In this document: positions 18,235 to 26,920 of the stretch, piece after piece
Numbering within the stretch: the first letter of the stretch is position 1
Layout of the letters: each line of letters begins with the position of its first letter
Assembly (NCBI RefSeq): GCF_014218275.1
Contig: NZ_AP023213.1
Coordinates: 496,001-560,000, forward strand
DNA length: 64,000 nucleotides
Reading direction: 5' to 3'
Source of the DNA: Citrifermentans bremense
GTDB lineage: Bacteria > Desulfobacterota > Desulfuromonadia > Geobacterales > Geobacteraceae
Notes under the pieces: model-generated
What the model saw: only the letters and a program-made list of their open reading frames with translations
Database searches by the model: none
What the model was told of the DNA's origin: nothing
Program-made: the position numbers and the translations under genes

Positions 18235-18268
18235 TTGAAGCTTCAAATGTGTATACCGGTGTATACCG
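18235..18268 (-). promoter_or_regulatory. Palindrome and 10-bp direct repeat upstream of the cNMP-polyferredoxin gene
   Basis: TTGAAGCTTCAA (18235-18246) is a perfect 12-bp palindrome. It is followed by two exact copies of GTGTATACCG (18249-18258 and 18259-18268), one helical turn apart. Both lie 45-80 bp before the gene start, in the only gap between this gene and the beta-barrel gene. They look like operator sites; the binding protein is unknown. Confidence 0.45.
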
Positions 18269-18302
18269 TGCCGACAGGGGAAAGGGGGGCAGAGAGGGGG
18301 GC

Positions 18303-19535
18303 TTACCAGCTGCGGCGCAGCGCCAGGTAGACGCGCCGCGCTTTCTTGAGCGCGCCCAGCGCCCCGTTCTCCGAGCCGTAGGGGAGATCTCCCCCTCCGG
18401 TTACCTTCCAGGTGTCGGTCAGGTTGTAGCCGATCTCGCCTTTCAGCACCCCGTCCATACGCTCCAGGCCTGCCGTCCAGACCACCTTCCAGTCCCCCCA
18501 AGGCTCGGTCTGGTTCCAGGCCGCGATGAGAGCGGGGAGAAGTGCCCGGTCGAAGAGGAGCGTCCGGTTCACCGGCGGGTCGATGGCGTTGGCGGCCAGC
18601 GTTACCAGGAGCTTTCCGTCTCCGAAACCCCGCTCCGCGCTCACCGTCCCGATCACCGCGTCACCTAGTTCCGGATCCCTCGACAGGAGACCTGCGAGCT
18701 CGGCCCGCAGCACGTAAGGGCCGGTGACCCGGGAGAGCTCTATACCTATCCCGTCCTCCCGGGCGTAACGGCGCTCCACGGAGACCACCGGGGCGGGACC
18801 CACCTGCTGCGCCGGGTCGAGGGTGAAGCGAAGCAGCGGCGCCGGGCGCACCCCGGTTCTCGCCCAGAGCCCCAGGTCCCAGTCTCCACGCGTCGCCAGG
18901 AGCCGCAGGGCGGCGAAACCAGGAAGCGGCGGGGCGTCTTCCCGCTCGCGCAGGACCGTTCCCTGCGGCAGCGCGCCGGTGGCGATGGGGGCGTAGCGGC
19001 TTCCCAGCGGCGGGAGGCGCCAGGGGGTGGTGACCGGCACCAGCACCGCCTGGTAGCGCAACGACTCCTCCTGTCCGCTCACCCTGAGCGCCCAAAGCGG
19101 CAGCTTCTCGTCGGTGAAGGGGTCGGTCAGGTCGCGCGGGAGGAAGGAGTCGGCAGGGGAATAGCCGTCGGTCTGCCCCCAGCCCAACTGGAAGCGCCCC
19201 ACTTCAAGGTCGTGGGAAGGGGCCAGGGGGAGGCGCACCCAGAGATCGCGCAGCGACAGCGGGGAGCGCCTGAGTTTTCGGTCCGCGGGGTCGAAGGAGA
19301 GCTCGTCCTGCGGCGAGGTGAGCCATTGCGCCCGCAGCGAAGCGGTCAGCTGCGCCTCGCCCGGCCGGTGCTCCCACTTGGAAAAGAGGGTCCCGGAGCC
19401 CGCCCCGTACGGCTCCCCCTCGGAGCGCTCGGTGTAGGCGAACCCCTTCAGTTCCGCGTAGCCGGAGAAGTCGTTTGCCGCGGCGGTCATCGGCATGAGG
19501 AGCAGGGATATCAGGAAAAGGAGCGGCAGGATCAA
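18303..19535 (-). CDS. Predicted outer-membrane beta-barrel protein (DUF1302-like)
   Basis: A 410-residue protein with a signal peptide ending TAAAN near residue 21. The mature part is rich in alternating hydrophobic/polar strands with aromatic caps: LWVRLPLAPSHDLEVGRFQL, then GWGQTDGYSPADSFLPRDLT. It ends in an aromatic residue (LALRRSW), the usual outer-membrane insertion signal. The GWGxxDxxxPxD pattern recalls DUF1302 porin-like proteins that accompany LolA-like periplasmic proteins and exporters. The start overlaps the stop of the LolA-like gene by four bases, so they are translationally coupled. Likely the outer-membrane part of the export system encoded upstream. Confidence 0.7.
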   Translation of the reverse strand: MILPLLFLISLLLMPMTAAANDFSGYAELKGFAYTERSEGEPYGAGSGTLFSKWEHRPGEAQLTASLRAQWLTSPQDELSFDPADRKLRRSPLSLRDLWVRLPLAPSHDLEVGRFQLGWGQTDGYSPADSFLPRDLTDPFTDEKLPLWALRVSGQEESLRYQAVLVPVTTPWRLPPLGSRYAPIATGALPQGTVLREREDAPPLPGFAALRLLATRGDWDLGLWARTGVRPAPLLRFTLDPAQQVGPAPVVSVERRYAREDGIGIELSRVTGPYVLRAELAGLLSRDPELGDAVIGTVSAERGFGDGKLLVTLAANAIDPPVNRTLLFDRALLPALIAAWNQTEPWGDWKVVWTAGLERMDGVLKGEIGYNLTDTWKVTGGGDLPYGSENGALGALKKARRVYLALRRSW

Positions 19536-20338
19536 TCTCCCCCCTCCCGTGTGAGGTTCTGCAGCGTGAAGCGGCCGGCCGGGTGCGGACGGTTGAAGGT
19601 GATCTGCTTCAGGTTGACGGTCGTCTTACTTCCCTTTTTCAGGTCGGTCATCTCCATCCGTCCAGCCACCCAGTGCCCCTCCACGTTCTTCAAGTCGGAG
19701 AGGACCATCCGCTTGGCAGGCGCCTTTTCCCCCTTCCTGATCAGGTCCTCGCGGACCAGGTAGAGGATGTCCTTCCTCAGGTAAAGGACGAGTTTCTGGT
19801 ACACCGATTTGCCCCCCTTTTCGGTAGGGATGGCGGCGATCACGTAGCAGGGAACTCCCTCTGCCACCTCCTCCCCGATCAGGGAGACCTTGTACTTTTC
19901 GTGGTCGAACTCCTCCATGTCCTCGTAGTTGAAGTCCGTGCCGACGAAGGAGGCGTCGCGGTCCTGCGGGGCGATGCGCCGCTCCCGCTTCATCGATGGG
20001 AGGTAGAGCCACTGGTCCGGGTTGTCGGAGCCCGGGCGGGAGAGGGAGAGGAAGCCGACCCCCTTCACCTCGGGGGGATCGGTGAAACGGATCAGGTTCT
20101 TGGCGTCGCCGGCGTACCCTTCCCGGTAGCTGCGCCAACCCTTCTTGCGGACCTTACCCTCCTTGTTCACTACGGTGAGGTCGCCTGAGTACTGCTGGGT
20201 CTTCGTGCGGTGCCTGTTTTCGCTCTCCTTGAGGAGCGCGCGGGCGTCGGGAGCCGCGAGCGCCCACCCCACGCTGAGCGAAACGAGAAAAAGGGCGGCG
20301 GCCGCGGCCGCGAGTGGTCTGGCGAATCGTGCGATCAT
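19532..20338 (-). CDS. LolA-like outer-membrane lipoprotein-sorting family protein
   Basis: A 268-residue periplasmic protein with a signal peptide (MIARFARPLAAAAAALFL, cleaved after WALAAP). It matches the family annotated as outer membrane lipoprotein-sorting protein, structurally LolA-like: GVGFLSLSRPGSDNPDQWLY, LPSMKRERRIAP, then VGTDFNYEDMEEFD. In that family the half-barrel carries a lipid or lipid-linked cargo between membranes. The ATG at 20338 has GGAGG eight bases upstream and begins a good signal peptide; the longer in-frame start at 20389 is unlikely. Its neighbours are a LolC/E-like permease and a beta-barrel, which supports a trans-envelope lipid or hydrophobic-compound pathway. 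Confidence 0.8.
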   Translation of the reverse strand: MIARFARPLAAAAAALFLVSLSVGWALAAPDARALLKESENRHRTKTQQYSGDLTVVNKEGKVRKKGWRSYREGYAGDAKNLIRFTDPPEVKGVGFLSLSRPGSDNPDQWLYLPSMKRERRIAPQDRDASFVGTDFNYEDMEEFDHEKYKVSLIGEEVAEGVPCYVIAAIPTEKGGKSVYQKLVLYLRKDILYLVREDLIRKGEKAPAKRMVLSDLKNVEGHWVAGRMEMTDLKKGSKTTVNLKQITFNRPHPAGRFTLQNLTREGGD

Positions 20339-20390
20339 CTGCTGTTCCTCCGTCTTAAAGAGTGCATATGCGTTTGTAACGGGAACCACG

Positions 20391-20524
20391 GCATCGCACG
20401 CGGATTACCGCGGAAACAAAAGCGATAACTACCGGATCAACAAAACCCGGTAAAAACTCAAGCTTTGTTTCTTCAAGATTAATCTGCCGTTATCCGTGTC
20501 TTCCGTTTAATCCGTGTGCGATGC
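20391..20524. repeat. Palindromic intergenic element, copy 1
   Basis: A 134-bp element with long imperfect terminal inverted repeats, beginning GCATCGCACGCGGATTACCG and ending with the inverted form TTAATCCGTGTGCGATGC. It lies between the LolA-like gene and the permease stop. A partial extra end (CCGTGTGCGATGCC) follows at 20532-20545. A second, related copy lies at 23824-23981. It looks like a non-autonomous MITE-like or structural repeat. Confidence 0.75.
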
Positions 20525-20551
20525 CTTTGGCCCGTGTGCGATGCCGTTGAC

Positions 20552-23101
20552 TTATTCGTACTCTATCGCCTCGGTCACCTTGACCCTGGCTGCCTGCCGG
20601 GCCGGGACCCAGGCTGCGAGCGCGGAGACCAGCGGCAGCGCGAAGAGGAGCTGCCCGAGGACGTCCCAGGGATAACGGTGCGGCATGGTCCAGCCGGTGA
20701 AGGCGACGGCTACCGGCCCTTCCATGAAGGAGGCGAACAGGTTCCCGGCGGGAATGGCCAGTAAGAGCCCCACCAGGGCCAACACCAGCGCCTCGACCAC
20801 GACGCTCTTGGCGATCTGGGACGGTATCGCCCCCAGCGCCTTCAGTATCCCGATCTCGCGGGTCCTCTCGGCAACCGAGATGAGGAGCGCGGTCACGATC
20901 CCCAAAAAGGCGACGCCGAGGGCGAGGAAGACGGTGATGCGCATGACGGCGTAGAAGGCGTCGACCGCCTTGCCGATCTCGGCCTTGAACTCGGCTTGCG
21001 TCGAGATCAGGGCCGGATGCCTCCCCGCCAGCCTGGCCCGGATCTGCTCCCGGACCGCCTTCGGATCCACCCCCGGATGCACCGAGACGTCGTAGATGTC
21101 GACCCGGTCGTCCTTCCAGTGCTTGAGGAAAGTGCTGCGGTCGAGGAAGACGGCTCCCTGGTCGGAGCTGTAGTCGCGGATCACCGCCGAGATTGGGAAT
21201 TTCACCAATCCCCCCGGCGTCATCAGCTCTACCTGGTCCCCCACCCCGAGGTGGAAGCGGCGGTAGAAGTTTTCAGACACGGTGCACATCCCCTTCGTGG
21301 CCCCCTCGCGCATGGCGCGCGCGTCCCCCTGCGCGAACTCGTACTTCGCCCGGTCCAGAAGCGACGCTACTTCCATGGAGCCGACCGATATCTGCCTCCC
21401 CCGGTACATCGGCTTGATGGCGCGGTAGCTCTCCACGGCCCGTACGCCCGGGACCTGCAGCAGCTCCTCCCGCAGCGCGCCGGGATAGAGGTAGTCGCCG
21501 CGGGTGAAGTTGGCGGAAGCCCGGACGAATAGGTCGCAGGTGAGGACGTCGTCCATCCAGCGCAGTATGGTCCCTTTTGTGGATCCAAGGTAACCCCCGA
21601 GCCCCAGGACGAAGGTGAGCGAGAGCGCCATGGCCATGATGGTGCCGGCGCTTCGACGCGGATTTCCCAGGAGGGCGTCCGAGGAGAGCGGGCCCGCGGA
21701 CGGGAAGATCCGGGAGAGGAGCGGCGCCGCTGCAACCAGGACGGCGCGGGAGATCGGCCCCAGGATCAGGACAAGCGCAGCCCCGCCCAGGATGAGCACC
21801 GTCAGCAGCATCTGGTTAGCCGCAAGCGGCGAGAAAAGGGCGCAGTACACAGCAGCTGCGGCAAGCACGGCCGCCGCTGCCAGCCGCGGCGCCACCCGGC
21901 GCTCGACCCGGGCCTGGAACGCACCCTTGGCGAAGGCCTCGGTAGGGGGGATGCGCGAGGCGGAAAGAGCAGGTCCCCAGGCACCGAGGAGCGAGGCGCC
22001 GACCCCGAGCAGGATCGACTGCAGCGCTATGGCCGGGGTGAGGTGAACCACGCCGGAGCCGCTGATGCCGTAGATCGATTCGGTGCTCTTCCCCATGCTC
22101 ACCAGGAGCCCCTGGGAAAAGGCGGTCCCGGTAAGACAGCCGAGGACCCCGCCTGCGACGCCCAGGATGAGCGCCTCGGCGAGGAAGAGTACCTGGACCT
22201 GGCGCGGCGTGGCGCCGAGAGCCCTGAGCGTCCCGATGTCCCGGCGGCGGCGGTTCACCGCCACGTTGAAGGCGTTGAAGATCAGGAAGACGCCGATGGC
22301 GAGGGCGAAGGCGCTGGAGACGTTGAAGCCGGCGGTGAAGTTCGCCACCAGGCGCTCCATCTGCTCGCCGCGGCGCGCCGGGGTCTCCACCCGGAAGGCA
22401 GGACCGAGCGTCTTTTCCAGCGCCGCGGTCCCCTGCGCCACGGTCACCCCGTCCTGGAGCCGCACGTCGATCCGGTCAAAGCGCCTCCCCCTTCCGAAGA
22501 GCTCCTGCGCGGCGTAGACGTCGACCACCATCAGGTTGCCGCCGAAGGCCTCGGCGAACCCCTTTGGCCTCATGAGCCCGCGCGCCGTCACCTTCTTGGC
22601 CCCGGTCGGGAGCTTCAGCGAGAGCGATTTACCGGTGGCGAGCCCTGCCCTTTGGGCGAAGTCGCGGGTGAAGAGGGCCGAGTCGGGCTGGGCCAGGAAG
22701 AGGAGCGGGTCGTCCAGGTCGGCGTCGTCCCCCTCGAAGCCGTAGTCGCGCATCTCGCGGTCGCCCAGAAGGTCGACGCCTACCACCATCAGGCTTCCCA
22801 GCTCTGCCCTTTCCGGGACCACGATCTGCTCGATCACCGGAGAGGTGGCCCTGATCTCGGGTAGCGACCGGAGTCTTTCCTGGACCTCCTCGGGGACCCC
22901 TCCTTCCATGGTCACCTGCAGGTGCGCCTTTCCGGCGACGCGGTCCACTGTAGAGCCGATCCCTTTCACCAGGGCGTCCTGAGCGGTCTTGATGGAGCTG
23001 AAGGTGGTGACGCCGACCACCACCCCCAACAGGGTGAGGATCGTTTTGGCCAGGTGCCGCCGTGCGTAGGAAAGGGAGAGGGTGCGGAGTAGGAACCTCA
23101 T
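20552..23101 (-). CDS. Fused double FtsX/MacB-type ABC permease (LolC/LolE-like)
   Basis: An 849-residue protein with two FtsX-type modules in one chain. Each has a first helix, a large periplasmic MacB-like domain, and three further helices. The second module ends with FLGIVTALLISVAERTREIGIL, the typical FtsX coupling region; the first has FNVAVNRRRRDIGTLRALGA. Permeases of this mechanotransmission type do not carry substrate through the membrane but power extraction of lipoproteins or other cargo from it. The start ATG overlaps the ATPase stop in ATGA. With the LolD-like ATPase and LolA-like protein it forms a Lol-resembling set, though the cargo is unknown. Confidence 0.85.
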   Translation of the reverse strand: MRFLLRTLSLSYARRHLAKTILTLLGVVVGVTTFSSIKTAQDALVKGIGSTVDRVAGKAHLQVTMEGGVPEEVQERLRSLPEIRATSPVIEQIVVPERAELGSLMVVGVDLLGDREMRDYGFEGDDADLDDPLLFLAQPDSALFTRDFAQRAGLATGKSLSLKLPTGAKKVTARGLMRPKGFAEAFGGNLMVVDVYAAQELFGRGRRFDRIDVRLQDGVTVAQGTAALEKTLGPAFRVETPARRGEQMERLVANFTAGFNVSSAFALAIGVFLIFNAFNVAVNRRRRDIGTLRALGATPRQVQVLFLAEALILGVAGGVLGCLTGTAFSQGLLVSMGKSTESIYGISGSGVVHLTPAIALQSILLGVGASLLGAWGPALSASRIPPTEAFAKGAFQARVERRVAPRLAAAAVLAAAAVYCALFSPLAANQMLLTVLILGGAALVLILGPISRAVLVAAAPLLSRIFPSAGPLSSDALLGNPRRSAGTIMAMALSLTFVLGLGGYLGSTKGTILRWMDDVLTCDLFVRASANFTRGDYLYPGALREELLQVPGVRAVESYRAIKPMYRGRQISVGSMEVASLLDRAKYEFAQGDARAMREGATKGMCTVSENFYRRFHLGVGDQVELMTPGGLVKFPISAVIRDYSSDQGAVFLDRSTFLKHWKDDRVDIYDVSVHPGVDPKAVREQIRARLAGRHPALISTQAEFKAEIGKAVDAFYAVMRITVFLALGVAFLGIVTALLISVAERTREIGILKALGAIPSQIAKSVVVEALVLALVGLLLAIPAGNLFASFMEGPVAVAFTGWTMPHRYPWDVLGQLLFALPLVSALAAWVPARQAARVKVTEAIEYE

Positions 23102-23784
23102 CTTTCACCTCCGGCGAGACCGTCGTCCTCCACCTTCCCGTCGCGCAGCCTGATCAGGCGGTCGCAGGCTGAGGCCGCGTCGTGGTCATGGGTGACCATG
23201 ACGATGGTGGTGTTCCTCTGGGCGTGGATGGAGCGCAGCAAGGCGAGGATTTCCTTGCCGCGTGCGCTGTCGAGGTTTCCGGTGGGCTCGTCCGCGAGGA
23301 GCAGCGGCGCGCCGGTCACCAGTGCGCGCGCGATGGCTACCCGCTGCCTTTCGCCGCCGGAGAGCTCGTCCGGGAGATGGTCGCCGCGCTGCTCCAACCC
23401 CACTTCGGCGAGGACCCGTTCCACCTGCAGTGCCGCCTTCTTCGCAGAGACGCCGGCCAACTGCAGAGGAAGCGCCACGTTCTGCCGCACCCTGAGCGTC
23501 GGCATCAGGTGGTAAGCCTGAAAGATGTAGGAGACGTTGCTGCGGCGAAAGAGCGAGCGCCCCTTCTCGCTTTCCCGTGCGAGATCCTTCCCCGCGACCA
23601 GCAGCTGTCCCGAGGTCGGGACGTCGAGCCCCCCCATCAGGTTCAGCAGCGTGGATTTTCCCGAGCCGGAGGGGCCCATGATGGCCACCATCTCGCCGGG
23701 GGCGATGGAAAGGGTGATCCCGGCGAGCGCGGTCACCGTGGATTTCCCCTCGTAGGATTTCACCACGTCACGAAGCTGCAGCAT
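23098..23784 (-). CDS. LolD/MacB-type ABC transporter ATPase
   Basis: A 228-residue ATPase of the LolD/MacB/FtsE group. Walker A is GPSGSGKSTLLNLMGGLD, the signature is LSGGERQRVAIARAL, and Walker B is LLLADEPTGNLDS, with the group-typical SYIFQAYHLMPTL at the Q-loop. The C-terminal MVTHDHDAASACDRLIRL gives the switch histidine. It overlaps the next permease gene by four bases and is certainly its partner. Confidence 0.92.
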   Translation of the reverse strand: MLQLRDVVKSYEGKSTVTALAGITLSIAPGEMVAIMGPSGSGKSTLLNLMGGLDVPTSGQLLVAGKDLARESEKGRSLFRRSNVSYIFQAYHLMPTLRVRQNVALPLQLAGVSAKKAALQVERVLAEVGLEQRGDHLPDELSGGERQRVAIARALVTGAPLLLADEPTGNLDSARGKEILALLRSIHAQRNTTIVMVTHDHDAASACDRLIRLRDGKVEDDGLAGGER

Positions 23785-23823
23785 GTGCTACCTCCTGTGT
23801 AAAGAATAAGTCGAGAGACAACT

Positions 23824-23981
23824 GCGTCGCACGCGGATGACGCGGATACAAAAAGCGATAACTGCAGATCAAGCAAAACATTGAAACCTTAACGTTTGTA
23901 CAACAAGGACCTTGTTTAATCCCTATCTGTCTAGATTGATCCGCGGGTATCCGTTTTTTCCGCGTCATCCGCGTGCGATGC
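23824..23981. repeat. Palindromic intergenic element, copy 2, overlapping the kinase gene 3' end
   Basis: A 158-bp element related to the one at 20391-20524. The left end is GCGTCGCACGCGGATGACG and the right end is its inverted form CGTCATCCGCGTGCGATGC. The stop codon and about the last 16 codons of the UbiB-like kinase (to 23931) are inside it, so the element supplies that protein's C-terminus. Confidence 0.75.
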
Positions 23982-25406
23982 TTTTGGGGGCACGGACTCC
24001 TGCAGGTAGATCTCCTTGAAATGGCAGCGCCCCCGGAGCCGGTAGACCACCGCTCGCGCGCCGAGTACGAAACGCGTGGTCCAGATGTGCAGCGGCATGC
24101 CGCGCAGATACCCCGTCTTCGTGGCTTCACGCAGTGCGTCGATCCCCCTGTGAAAGAAGTCGCTGTCGCCGAAGTCGAAGAGCCCTTCGACGAGCCAGGG
24201 CTCCAACTGCCACCTGATCACCCGCCCCACGAGCTCAACCCGCTTTTTTCCCATCTCCTGCGCCGACTCGTAGAGCGAGGCCTTGACGATGATCCGCTCC
24301 ATCTCCTTGTCGTCCTTTTGGAAAGCTGCGGCTTCGGCCTCGCACTGAAGCTGCCATTCCTCGTCGGTGAGGACGCGGGTGCAGCCGAAATCGACCAGCC
24401 CCAGCCTGCCGTTGGGCATGAAGATGTAGTTGCCGGGGTTGGGATCGGCCAAAAGCCAGTGCATCCGGTACAAAAGGCGCATGGTAGCTACCGTCATCAG
24501 GTGGGTGTAGTGGTCCCGCACCTCCTGCGACGGGTCGGAGGCGAGGAACTCGTCGATGTGCACCCCCTCCAGATGCTCGGTCGTCAATACCCGGCGGCTG
24601 GAGTATCCGTCATGGACCTTGGGGACCACGATACCGTACTCCGGGGGGAAATGGCCGCGCACCGCCCGTGCCACCTCGGCCTCCTTCAGGTAATCGGTCT
24701 CGGCGAGGAGCACGCTCTCGATCTCGGCCAGCTTGTCCAGGAGGTTGGGCCAGTCGTCACCGACGCGCATCGGCTGCAGCAACAGGCGGAGGTTCTTGAG
24801 GTCGGACTGGATGGTTCGGGCGATGCCGGGATACTGGATCTTCACCGCCACCTGCTCTCCGGAATGTAACCGGGCGCGGTGCACCTGCCCCAGCGAGGCG
24901 GCGGCGAATGCCCTCTTCTCGAAGCTGGCGAACATCTCCTCCGGCTCCCGCCCGAACTCGTCGTAAAACACCTCACGGACCATGGCATAGTGCATCGGCG
25001 GCGCTTCGAAGCTGAGCGAGGAGAGCAGGCGGGCGTACTGTTCCGGCACCATCTCGGGGAGCGTCAGCATCTGCCCCACCTTCATCACAGCCCCGCGCAG
25101 GTACCCCATGGTGCCGAGCAGTTCCAGCGCCGCCTTCAGGTGGGTCTCGTTCCTGGTCCGCTCCTTCTCGTCCGCATCGGCCCAGCGGCTTTTGAGCCAC
25201 CAGGCGAGGTAAGCGCCGGCGACCTTCGCCTGCAGGCTTCCCAGGATCCAGAGGCGGGAAAGGGAACTCGTCGGGGGCCTGTTGCTGCAGGCGGTTTCGA
25301 CCAGTTCGGCAAGCCTCTCCCGAGCTGCGGCGTCTTCCTCGCGGGGAAGGAGTTGCCGCAGGCGCTCCCGGCTGGCAGCGTCCGACGCGAGTGCGTTACA
25401 GGACAT
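23931..25406 (-). CDS. ABC1/UbiB/ADCK-family atypical kinase
   Basis: A 491-residue protein of the AarF/UbiB/ABC1 family, whose members have an atypical protein-kinase fold with ATPase activity and act in lipid or quinone metabolism. Motifs visible: VMKVGQML (the KxGQ motif), AAASLGQVHRARL with the invariant AVKIQYPGI lysine, LLADPNPGNY (catalytic Asp) and LVDFGCTR (the DFG). I placed the start at 25406 (MSCNALAS), which has GGAGGTGA in front; it overlaps the TetR gene end by 11 bases. The last residues after VPPK come from the repeat element and are probably not part of the ancestral protein. Context suggests a helper for lipid export rather than ubiquinone synthesis. Confidence 0.85.
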   Translation of the reverse strand: MSCNALASDAASRERLRQLLPREEDAAARERLAELVETACSNRPPTSSLSRLWILGSLQAKVAGAYLAWWLKSRWADADEKERTRNETHLKAALELLGTMGYLRGAVMKVGQMLTLPEMVPEQYARLLSSLSFEAPPMHYAMVREVFYDEFGREPEEMFASFEKRAFAAASLGQVHRARLHSGEQVAVKIQYPGIARTIQSDLKNLRLLLQPMRVGDDWPNLLDKLAEIESVLLAETDYLKEAEVARAVRGHFPPEYGIVVPKVHDGYSSRRVLTTEHLEGVHIDEFLASDPSQEVRDHYTHLMTVATMRLLYRMHWLLADPNPGNYIFMPNGRLGLVDFGCTRVLTDEEWQLQCEAEAAAFQKDDKEMERIIVKASLYESAQEMGKKRVELVGRVIRWQLEPWLVEGLFDFGDSDFFHRGIDALREATKTGYLRGMPLHIWTTRFVLGARAVVYRLRGRCHFKEIYLQESVPPKASHADDAEKTDTRGSI

Positions 25407-26013
25407 GCTCACCTCCATCTCCCCCGGCGCTGCCGGAGATGATATGCACAAAGGTGCGGACCGAGTAGTCCACCAGGGCCTGGCTCGCTTCCTGGTTGGG
25501 GGAGAAGTCGCTGGTCCAGAAGGCGAGCACCCCCAGGTAGAGCGACCAGTAGATGGTCGTGGCGACGTAATCGGGCGCGGAGCTGAACCCGTGGCTGGCT
25601 AGGATCTGCTGCATGAAGTCGAGGTGCCGCTGCCGCGCCGCCTCTCCCACCGGGCAGACATTCTTGCGCGGGAACGGACTTAACGAGCGCTCCAGAACTG
25701 GGCCGAGAAAGGGGCGCAGGGGGCGCAGCTTCCTCAGCCCCGAGGCGATGAAACCGAAGAGGTCCTCGGCAAGTTCTCCGCCGGTGCGCCCCCGGAATTC
25801 CTCTTCTCCTGCGGCGAGGGCGTCGGAGACCATGGTCATCGCCATGGTCTCCTTGCTGGGGAAATAGTTGAACATGGTTCCCGCGGCGACCCCGGCGGCG
25901 AGCGCTATGTCGCGCGTGGTGGTCTGGTCGAAGCCGCGGGCGCAGAAAAGCTCGGATGCCTTTTCCAGGATCCTTGCCCGGCATTGCTGTTTTGCCTGTT
26001 CGGTAATGCGCAT
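25396..26013 (-). CDS. TetR/AcrR family transcriptional regulator
   Basis: A 205-residue repressor. The N-terminal helix-turn-helix is clear (ILEKASELFCARGFDQTTTR, DIALAAGVAAGTMFNYFPSK). The ligand-binding C-terminal region is variable, as usual. It is the first gene of the minus-strand cluster and overlaps the UbiB-like gene, so it probably controls the whole set. Two similar pseudo-palindromes lie just upstream and are likely its binding sites. Neighbouring lipid-transport genes suggest a hydrophobic ligand, which is an inference. Confidence 0.9.
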   Translation of the reverse strand: MRITEQAKQQCRARILEKASELFCARGFDQTTTRDIALAAGVAAGTMFNYFPSKETMAMTMVSDALAAGEEEFRGRTGGELAEDLFGFIASGLRKLRPLRPFLGPVLERSLSPFPRKNVCPVGEAARQRHLDFMQQILASHGFSSAPDYVATTIYWSLYLGVLAFWTSDFSPNQEASQALVDYSVRTFVHIISGSAGGDGGEHVL

Positions 26014-26034
26014 TGAAGCTCCAGATACGGAATG

Positions 26035-26093
26035 TGAACGCGCTCACTATAGCAGAGGCGAAATTTTCGTCAACGACAAAGTGAGCGTGTTCA
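26035..26093 (-). promoter_or_regulatory. Two operator-like sites upstream of the TetR gene
   Basis: TGAACGCGCTCA (26035-26046) and TGAGCGTGTTCA (26082-26093) are each near-palindromic, and with flanks they form a 13-of-14 inverted pair. They lie 22-80 bp before the TetR start, with centres 47 bp apart. The TGA-N6-TCA form is common among TetR-family operators. Confidence 0.55.
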
Positions 26094-26264
26094 TAAAAAT
26101 GTCGGACTGGTGGCTTCGTATGTAACTGCCGCACTCCGGCTTAGCGGTGAGTATTTGCAGGACGATTGAGGCAAGGAAGGTAAATTTTTTCTAACAGCTT
26201 GAGCCCGGTTGTGTTAACTTGGCAATCTCTTTATGTGGCTGGCCATTCAATTTTAAGGGACACT

Positions 26265-26672
26265 ATGAAACCGTATTATCGACTTTTCCTTTTCTGCTTT
26301 TTATTCATGTTCAGCTTAGGGTGCTCAACGTCGAGCCATTTCACGAAGCTACCTGCTCCAAATGAATTTAGTAAGTCTTTGGAACAGCTCAAACAAGAGT
26401 ACCCAGATCTCGAAAAATACGAGTCTATGCCCTTTTTCAGCACGATTTTTGACATGCCTGAAGCACAACCCTTGAAAGATGCATGGGGTGATCCACACCG
26501 TACAGGCTTCAGTGCCTGGATGATCTTCCCAACCTCATGGCCCTCTCCATATAGCTACTGGTATTGGGATTTCGAAGGAAAGACAGTGTCAGCATTGATA
26601 AGCAGACCGTTTGTCTTTAGTTTTGAGCCTCATGTTTACAATGTTAAATTGGAGGAAAACAAGAGGAAATAA
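26265..26672 (+). CDS. Predicted lipoprotein of unknown function
   Basis: A 135-residue protein beginning MKPYYRLFLFCFLFMFSLGC, a signal peptide with lipobox SLGC (acylated Cys at residue 20). The mature part is rich in aromatic and proline residues (FPTSWPSPYSYWYWDFEGK). The ATG at 26265 has AAGGGA upstream; an upstream in-frame start would bury the signal peptide. The gene is visibly poorer in GC and less biased at third positions than its neighbours, and has no operon partner, suggesting recent acquisition. No family was recognised. Confidence 0.65.
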   Translation: MKPYYRLFLFCFLFMFSLGCSTSSHFTKLPAPNEFSKSLEQLKQEYPDLEKYESMPFFSTIFDMPEAQPLKDAWGDPHRTGFSAWMIFPTSWPSPYSYWYWDFEGKTVSALISRPFVFSFEPHVYNVKLEENKRK

Positions 26673-26920
26673 CGAACTTCTCAATGCCTTTTGAATACAC
26701 TGACTTGTGGTGGATAACTCATAAAACGACGCTTTTAACGCCGGAGTTTGAAGGCGTACGATGAGGGCTGGAAGACCCAGCACTGAATGAGCCGAATATA
26801 ATGGCTGCTGCGTTGCCTGCACCTGCCCCTATGTTATCCTTTCAGAGGTTATTTCTGACGGACGCTGAGCGAGCCTGAAAGTTAAAGGGTGGTTGCTGGT
26901 TCTGGAACAGAGGTGCCGCC

